A stretch of DNA of 8,632 nt from assembly GCA_021786915.1 (NCBI GenBank), contig JAJYMP010000454.1, forward strand, positions 1 through 8,632, read 5' to 3'. Below, one piece after another: positions 5,676 to 8,632 of the stretch. A program made the position numbers and the translations under genes. Within the stretch, counting starts at the first letter, position 1; the number at the start of each line of letters is the position of its first letter. The notes below the pieces were generated by a model. It was not told the origin of the DNA and did not search any database. It saw only the letters and a list, made by a program, of their open reading frames with translations. The DNA comes from Chloroflexota bacterium (GTDB lineage Bacteria > Chloroflexota > Limnocylindria > Limnocylindrales > CSP1-4).

Positions 5676-6515
5676 ATGACCGATCAGCCCTTCGGGCCCG
5701 CCTGGTCCGCCGCTCGCGCCCGGGTTCCCGATGCCACCCTCCGCGGCTGGCTCGCCTTCGCCCACGAGGCGTGCGACACGGCCGACGAGATCGCGCGTGC
5801 GCACTTCCGGCGCGACCTCGACCTCGAGCGCAAGCCCGACCGGACGTTCGTCACGATCGCCGACCAGACCGTCGAGCGCGAGATCCGGGCCGGGATCGCC
5901 GCCCGCTTCCCCGGCCACGGCCTGGTGGGGGAGGAGTACGGCACCCAGGACGGCGACGCGCCGACGCGCTGGTACATCGACCCCATCGACGGGACGCACA
6001 ACTTCATCCGCGGCGTGCCGCTGTTCGGGACGCTGCTCGCGGTGGAGCACGAGGGCGAGATCCAGGTCGGCGTGATCTCGGCGCCGGTGCTGCGCGAGCG
6101 CTGGTGGGCGGCGCGCGGGCTGGGCGCCTGGGCGCGGGGGCTCGACGGCGAGCGGGGCGTGCACGTCTCGCGGGTCGCCTCGCTCGATGACGCGCAGCTG
6201 CTGTACGGCTCGCGGACCGACAACGTCGCGTCGGGGCTGATGCCCGGGTTCGACGCGCTGATCGCCTCGGCCTGGCGCGACCGCGGCTTCGGCGACTTCT
6301 GGGGCTACACGCTCCTGGCCGAGGGCGCGGCGGAGGCGATGATCGAGGTGGGCATGAAGAGCTGGGACCTCGCCGCGCCGCTGATCGTGATCGAGGAGGC
6401 GGGCGGGCGCGTCACCGACGTGCACGGCGAGCGGCGCATCGACACGCCGAGCTTCGTGGCCACGAACGGGCTGCTCCACGACGAGATCCTGCGGCGGCTG
6501 GCTGGGCGCAGCTGA
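5676..6515 (+). CDS. HisN-type inositol-monophosphatase-family phosphatase
   Basis: This 279-residue Mg2+-dependent phosphomonoesterase is of the inositol monophosphatase family, closest by motif to HisN-type histidinol-phosphatases (last phosphatase step of histidine synthesis). Metal ligands are all present: GEE at 85-87, DPIDGT at 102-107 followed by an aromatic and IRG, and WDLAAP starting at 230 (Asp231), followed by EEAGG. The phrase GVPLFGT plus a downstream ERWWAARG match HisN better than true inositol phosphatases. About 20 extra N-terminal residues precede the usual start. No Shine-Dalgarno precedes ATG 5676, so it may be leaderless or translated by coupling, 33 bp after the oxidoreductase; no alternative in-frame start lies nearby. 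No other his genes are visible. In this catabolic run it might instead act on a phosphorylated small molecule made by the kinase, which is inference. Confidence 0.85.
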   Translation: MTDQPFGPAWSAARARVPDATLRGWLAFAHEACDTADEIARAHFRRDLDLERKPDRTFVTIADQTVEREIRAGIAARFPGHGLVGEEYGTQDGDAPTRWYIDPIDGTHNFIRGVPLFGTLLAVEHEGEIQVGVISAPVLRERWWAARGLGAWARGLDGERGVHVSRVASLDDAQLLYGSRTDNVASGLMPGFDALIASAWRDRGFGDFWGYTLLAEGAAEAMIEVGMKSWDLAAPLIVIEEAGGRVTDVHGERRIDTPSFVATNGLLHDEILRRLAGRS

Positions 6516-6544
6516 GAGCCGCTCCTCCGCGCGGAGACCGGCTC
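6516..6544 (+). terminator. GC hairpin ending the plus-strand operon
   Basis: One base after the phosphatase stop, GAGCCG at 6516-6521 pairs with CGGCTC at 6539-6544. Inside this, after a small internal loop (3 and 2 nt), CTCCGCGCGGAG at 6525-6536 is a perfect palindrome forming a second stem. No T-tract follows. Position directly after the last gene and before a convergent block fits a high-GC intrinsic-like terminator. Confidence 0.5.
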
Positions 6545-6555
6545 CCGCGCGCCCT

Positions 6556-6720
6556 GAGACCGGCGAATGGTCGAGGCACGACTGCGGATCCGCTGCAGGA
6601 CTGGCAAGGGCCGATCCCAGCGACTGGATGGCAGTGATTCAGCGTCGAGGACGCCGACGGCGGCGCCCCAAGGCCCATATTGGGCTGCGCGTAGGCGGCC
6701 TCTGACTATTCGCCGGTTTC
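6556..6720. repeat. 17-bp imperfect inverted repeats bounding about 165 bp
   Basis: GAGACCGGCGAATGGTC at 6556-6572 and GACTATTCGCCGGTTTC at 6704-6720 are inverted copies matching at 15 of 17 positions. Similarity continues inward with a one-base offset (GAGGC in both) and outward with a CGCCC match offset by one base. Between them lie a 13-nt palindrome and no open frame of interest. This is the shape of a miniature inverted-repeat element or transposon remnant. I cannot see a clear target-site duplication, and the arms might instead be the base of a long stem-loop. Confidence 0.5.
6673..6685. repeat. Small perfect palindrome inside the inverted-repeat segment
   Basis: GCCCA-tat-TGGGC is a 5-bp perfect stem with a 3-base centre. 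It lies inside the segment bounded by the 6556-6572 and 6704-6720 inverted repeats, nearer the right arm. It may be a protein-binding dyad or part of an RNA fold; it has no T-tract. Confidence 0.35.
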
Positions 6721-6758
6721 GGGCGACGGAACGCCCATCGCGCGCGCCGCGGAGCGCT

Positions 6759-7019
6759 TCACCCTTTCGGTGGTTGTCGTCTCGCCATTCGGGGCAGATG
6801 GATCCGCGACGAGGAGCCGCGATGAACCGGGAGGTCGGCCGGCGGACCGACGCGGCCCGACCAGCCCCCGCCTTCGGCCTCGATGAGCCGCTCGAGCTCG
6901 CCGCCGTCCAGGAAGAATCCGCGGCAATCCTCGCACTGCTCGACCACGAGGCGGCTGCGCTCGAAGGAGTGCATGCGCCCACCGCACTTCGGACAGGTCA
7001 TCTGCGGAGGGGTGGTCAT
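6759..7019 (-). CDS. zf-TFIIB-type zinc-ribbon small protein
   Basis: This 86-residue protein carries a TFIIB-type zinc ribbon, a widespread bacterial domain of unknown function. CPKC supplies Cys9 and Cys12, and CEDC supplies Cys29 and Cys32, which together form the zinc site. The following GFFLDGGELERLIEAE at 34-49 is the hallmark of the family (usually IFLDRGELE). The C-terminal 35 residues are basic, proline-containing and unconserved in appearance. ATG at 7017-7019 is chosen because family members start shortly before the first CxxC; GGGGG at 7027-7031 is a weak SD. An in-frame GTG at 7098-7100 would add 27 residues and begin one base after the stop of the upstream membrane-protein gene, so the two genes are probably cotranscribed. 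Role unknown. Confidence 0.8.
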   Translation of the reverse strand: MTTPPQMTCPKCGGRMHSFERSRLVVEQCEDCRGFFLDGGELERLIEAEGGGWSGRVGPPADLPVHRGSSSRIHLPRMARRQPPKG

Positions 7020-7101
7020 CGGGGCGCCCCCATGCGCGCTTGGCGAGGTGTCGGGATCCGGCTGCCGGAGATCTGTCTGGGTGCCGATTTCGTCGTGCAC
7101 G

Positions 7102-7500
7102 TCACCGCGCCAGTGGAAGCCCGGCGCAGATCGCCCGGGCCTCGTGGATGACCCACGCGATGAGCGCGACCCACGAGGTCACGAAGATGGCGGCGCCGAC
7201 CCCGAAGAACAGCTCCTCCTCGATGAAGATCAAGGCGCACATGACCCCCGCGAACAGGACGGCGTCCTCGATCAGCAGGCTGAACGCCCGCGCCGACAGC
7301 CGCTCGATCCGGCCCACGACCGCCGGGTCCCGCACCACGTAGGCCGCCGAGCCGAACGGCACGAACAGCGTCCGACCCGCCTTGTCCTCGCGGAGGAACT
7401 CGCCCCAGGCGGAACGCCGGTTCAGACGCTCCAGCAGCGGTTCGGCCCCGAGCGCGAGGAGGATCGTGCATCCGATGACGATCGCGGCGACAGCATCCAT
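7102..7500 (-). CDS. Small uncharacterised membrane protein
   Basis: I do not recognise a named family for this 132-residue protein. It has a hydrophobic N-terminal segment (about 2-20), a charged central region (about 24-74) and two further hydrophobic segments (about 76-93 and 98-118), the pair separated by an acidic IEEE turn. It is therefore likely an integral inner-membrane protein with a soluble middle loop. ATG at 7498-7500 has an excellent SD (GGAGGAAG on the minus strand, 7506-7513) 5 nt before it. It sits immediately upstream of the zinc-ribbon gene, with 82 bp between its stop and the preferred ATG of that gene, or one base to that gene's alternative GTG start. Gene-like codon use and the strong SD support it as real. 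No transport or catalytic motif is visible. Confidence 0.75.
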   Translation of the reverse strand: MDAVAAIVIGCTILLALGAEPLLERLNRRSAWGEFLREDKAGRTLFVPFGSAAYVVRDPAVVGRIERLSARAFSLLIEDAVLFAGVMCALIFIEEELFFGVGAAIFVTSWVALIAWVIHEARAICAGLPLAR

Positions 7501-7505
7501 CCTGA

Positions 7506-7513
7506 CTTCCTCC
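7506..7513 (-). promoter_or_regulatory. Shine-Dalgarno site of the membrane-protein gene
   Basis: The minus strand reads GGAGGAAG here, 5 nt before the ATG at 7498-7500. It is the strongest start signal in the minus-strand block and supports this start over downstream alternatives. Confidence 0.7.
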
Positions 7514-7573
7514 AGGTGCCGCGTGCAGCGGGGCGATTCTGTGCCCTCGCGCCATCTGGCCCCAGAGACATTG

Positions 7574-7587
7574 GTCCCGATCGGGAC
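7574..7587. promoter_or_regulatory. 14-bp perfect palindrome upstream of the membrane-protein gene
   Basis: GTCCCGATCGGGAC is its own reverse complement. It lies in the 141-bp gap between the 231-residue gene and the membrane-protein gene, with its near edge 73 bp upstream of the latter's ATG. It could be an operator dyad for that gene, or a short hairpin (stem GTCCC, GATC loop) ending the upstream transcript. No T-run follows on the minus strand. The rest of this gap shows no clear promoter. Confidence 0.45.
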
Positions 7588-7641
7588 GGGCGCGGACCCG
7601 AGCCGCAGACCATGGGGGACAGGCGCGGGCGGAGACCTCGG

Positions 7642-8337
7642 TCAGTCCCCGGACGCGCGCGGCGGCCGGTCGCCCGGGGCGCGCCGCCCCTGGGCGATGA
7701 CGATCATCGCGAACACGGCGCCACCGGCCACGCCGACAGCCGGCGCGACGAGGACGGCGCCCGCGACCGCCACCAGCAGCCCGCCGATCAGGGCGCCGCC
7801 GTAGACGACGGCCTTGCGTCCGGGCGGGTCGTCGAGGTCGGGCGGGGGCGGCTCGATGCCCCGGCTCATCGCGCCCTCGTACGCCTCGCCGTCCGCGAAG
7901 CCCAGCAGGTTCTCGGCGTCGGTGGAGAGCGCGCGCACCAGGTCGGGCTCCACGAGGTCGGCCACGACCGCGGCGGCCGCGGAATCGGTGATGGCCGCCA
8001 CGATGGCGACGCGATCCTCGACGCCGCCCGTCGACACGCCCCAGCCCGGGCCGAGCCAGGTCGGGCTCATCGCCGCTTCGTCGAACCGGTGGAACACGAA
8101 CCGCTGCGCCTCAGCGCGCGCCTCGCCCAGCAGGACGCTCCGGCCCGAGGCGCGCGCCGCCTGCTCGACCCTCTCGAGCTGGAGCCGCCGGTGCTCGTCG
8201 TCCCGCCGGCGCAGCCCGATGTGGGCGAGGTCGGTGGGGGTCAGGTCGTTGAAGCGCTCGAACAGCGCGTCGACCCGCGCCCGTGCCGCGGCCTCCCCGT
8301 CAGGTCCGGTGTTCGGTCGATCCCCCTCGTTGCCCAT
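7642..8337 (-). CDS. Uncharacterised protein with C-terminal membrane anchor
   Basis: I do not recognise the family of this 231-residue protein. The first 80 residues are strongly charged and helix-prone (Arg, Glu and Ala-rich, possibly coiled coil). Residues about 90-165 look like a small globular domain, followed by a Pro/Asp-rich linker (PPPPDLDDPP, about 161-170) and then one or two Gly/Ala/Val-rich membrane segments (about 176-199 and 200-216) with a basic cytoplasm-type tail. There is no N-terminal signal, so most of the protein is probably cytoplasmic and tethered to the membrane. ATG at 8335-8337 lacks an obvious SD. It lies 15 bp after the stop of the aminotransferase gene, suggesting cotranscription and possible coupling. 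No enzymatic motif is visible. Confidence 0.7.
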   Translation of the reverse strand: MGNEGDRPNTGPDGEAAARARVDALFERFNDLTPTDLAHIGLRRRDDEHRRLQLERVEQAARASGRSVLLGEARAEAQRFVFHRFDEAAMSPTWLGPGWGVSTGGVEDRVAIVAAITDSAAAAVVADLVEPDLVRALSTDAENLLGFADGEAYEGAMSRGIEPPPPDLDDPPGRKAVVYGGALIGGLLVAVAGAVLVAPAVGVAGGAVFAMIVIAQGRRAPGDRPPRASGD

Positions 8338-8352
8338 GCGCCGATGATGCGC

Positions 8353-8632
8353 TCAGGCACCTGCGGCGTCGAGGGCCTCCGCGATGATCCGCAGGGCCAG
8401 GTCGACCTCATCTGCTGTGGTGTTGAGCGGCGGGATGATTCGCACCACGTTCACGTACGAGCCCGCGGTCAGGATCATGAGCCTGCGCTCGAAGCACTCG
8501 GCCTGGACCCGCTTGGTGAGCGCGGCGTCCGGGACCCGCCCGTCGCCCTCGCCGGGCCTGACGAACTCCATCGCCAGCATGAGGCCGAGGCCACGCACAT
8601 CGCCGAGGGCCGGGTGCTTCGCCTGGAGGGCC
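8353..8632 (-). CDS. Class-III aminotransferase, GabT-like (C-terminal part)
   Basis: Only the last 92 residues are in the window; the gene continues beyond the right edge. The visible part has HPALGDVRGLGLMLAMEFV, followed about 30 residues later by RLMILTAGSYVNVVRIIPPLN. This is the C-terminal small domain of PLP-dependent class-III aminotransferases and most resembles 4-aminobutyrate aminotransferase. The Arg in the VVRIIPPL motif is the usual conserved residue of the group. The catalytic Lys and PLP-binding motifs lie outside the window. Other class-III members (ornithine, acetylornithine or beta-alanine aminotransferases, or amino-alcohol phosphate phospholyases) cannot be excluded from the C-terminus alone. 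A GTG at 8596-8598 falls inside the conserved domain and is not the start. The gene heads the minus-strand block, 15 bp before the 231-residue gene. Confidence 0.85.
   Translation of the reverse strand, partial: ALQAKHPALGDVRGLGLMLAMEFVRPGEGDGRVPDAALTKRVQAECFERRLMILTAGSYVNVVRIIPPLNTTADEVDLALRIIAEALDAAGA

Larger units (their letters stand above)
6545..6758. other. Non-coding stretch between convergent gene blocks
   Basis: I recognise no gene in this region. Its frames on both strands are S/R/P-rich with no family motifs, and the local sequence is less GC-extreme than the genes around it. It contains the inverted-repeat pair at 6556-6572 and 6704-6720 and a small palindrome at 6673-6685, described separately. 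Confidence 0.6.

Noticed and set aside
3042..6479. A 1145-codon minus-strand open frame antisense to the oxidoreductase and phosphatase genes
   Set aside because: Its translation is R/H/P/D-rich with no domain motif, and it is antisense to two genes with clear family motifs. Long antisense frames are expected when third codon positions are almost all G or C.
6305..6982. A 225-codon minus-strand open frame spanning the phosphatase 3' end and the intergenic segment
   Set aside because: It overlaps both the phosphatase and the zinc-ribbon gene, has no motif or SD, and is S/R-rich. It also does not look like a transposase.

Overview
This window is very GC-rich bacterial DNA, with strong G/C preference at third codon positions, several GTG starts and SD-dependent starts. 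It most resembles a high-GC soil or environmental bacterium, an Actinomycetota or high-GC Chloroflexota lineage. No marker gene settles the phylum, so this placement is inference.

Layout. Positions 1-534 contain no credible gene. They hold a perfect 116-bp direct repeat with a 170-bp period, cut by the left window edge, plus several inverted repeats, including three alternately oriented copies of a 16-bp dyad. Positions 535-6515 carry four plus-strand genes with gaps of 76, 31 and 33 bp. They encode an APC-superfamily permease of the amino acid/choline transporter type, a choline-kinase-like phosphotransferase, an 817-residue FAD oxidoreductase fused to a GcvT-type folate domain (dimethylglycine/sarcosine dehydrogenase class), and a HisN-type inositol-monophosphatase-family phosphatase. 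The run ends in a GC hairpin. Positions 6545-6758 are non-coding and contain a pair of 17-bp imperfect inverted repeats about 165 bp apart end to end. From 6759 to the right edge all genes are on the minus strand: an 86-residue zf-TFIIB-type zinc-ribbon protein, a 132-residue membrane protein, a 231-residue protein with a C-terminal membrane anchor, and the C-terminal 92 residues of a GabT-like class-III aminotransferase that continues past the window.

How the genes may work together. The four-gene run looks catabolic. The permease would import a small amine or N-methylated amino compound, the kinase could phosphorylate an amino-alcohol, and the FAD/GcvT protein would oxidatively demethylate an N-methylated amine and pass the one-carbon unit to tetrahydrofolate. 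A phosphatase in the same run as a kinase is unexpected, and the true substrate cannot be read from sequence. The convergent minus-strand block shows no obvious functional link, although a GabT-like enzyme would suit amine catabolism.

The most distinctive features are the repeat-rich leader at 1-307, a 14-bp-stem hairpin between permease and kinase, a 12-codon mini-ORF that overlaps both its neighbours between kinase and oxidoreductase, and the inverted-repeat-bounded segment at 6556-6720. No CRISPR array, RNA gene, intact insertion sequence or defence system was recognised.
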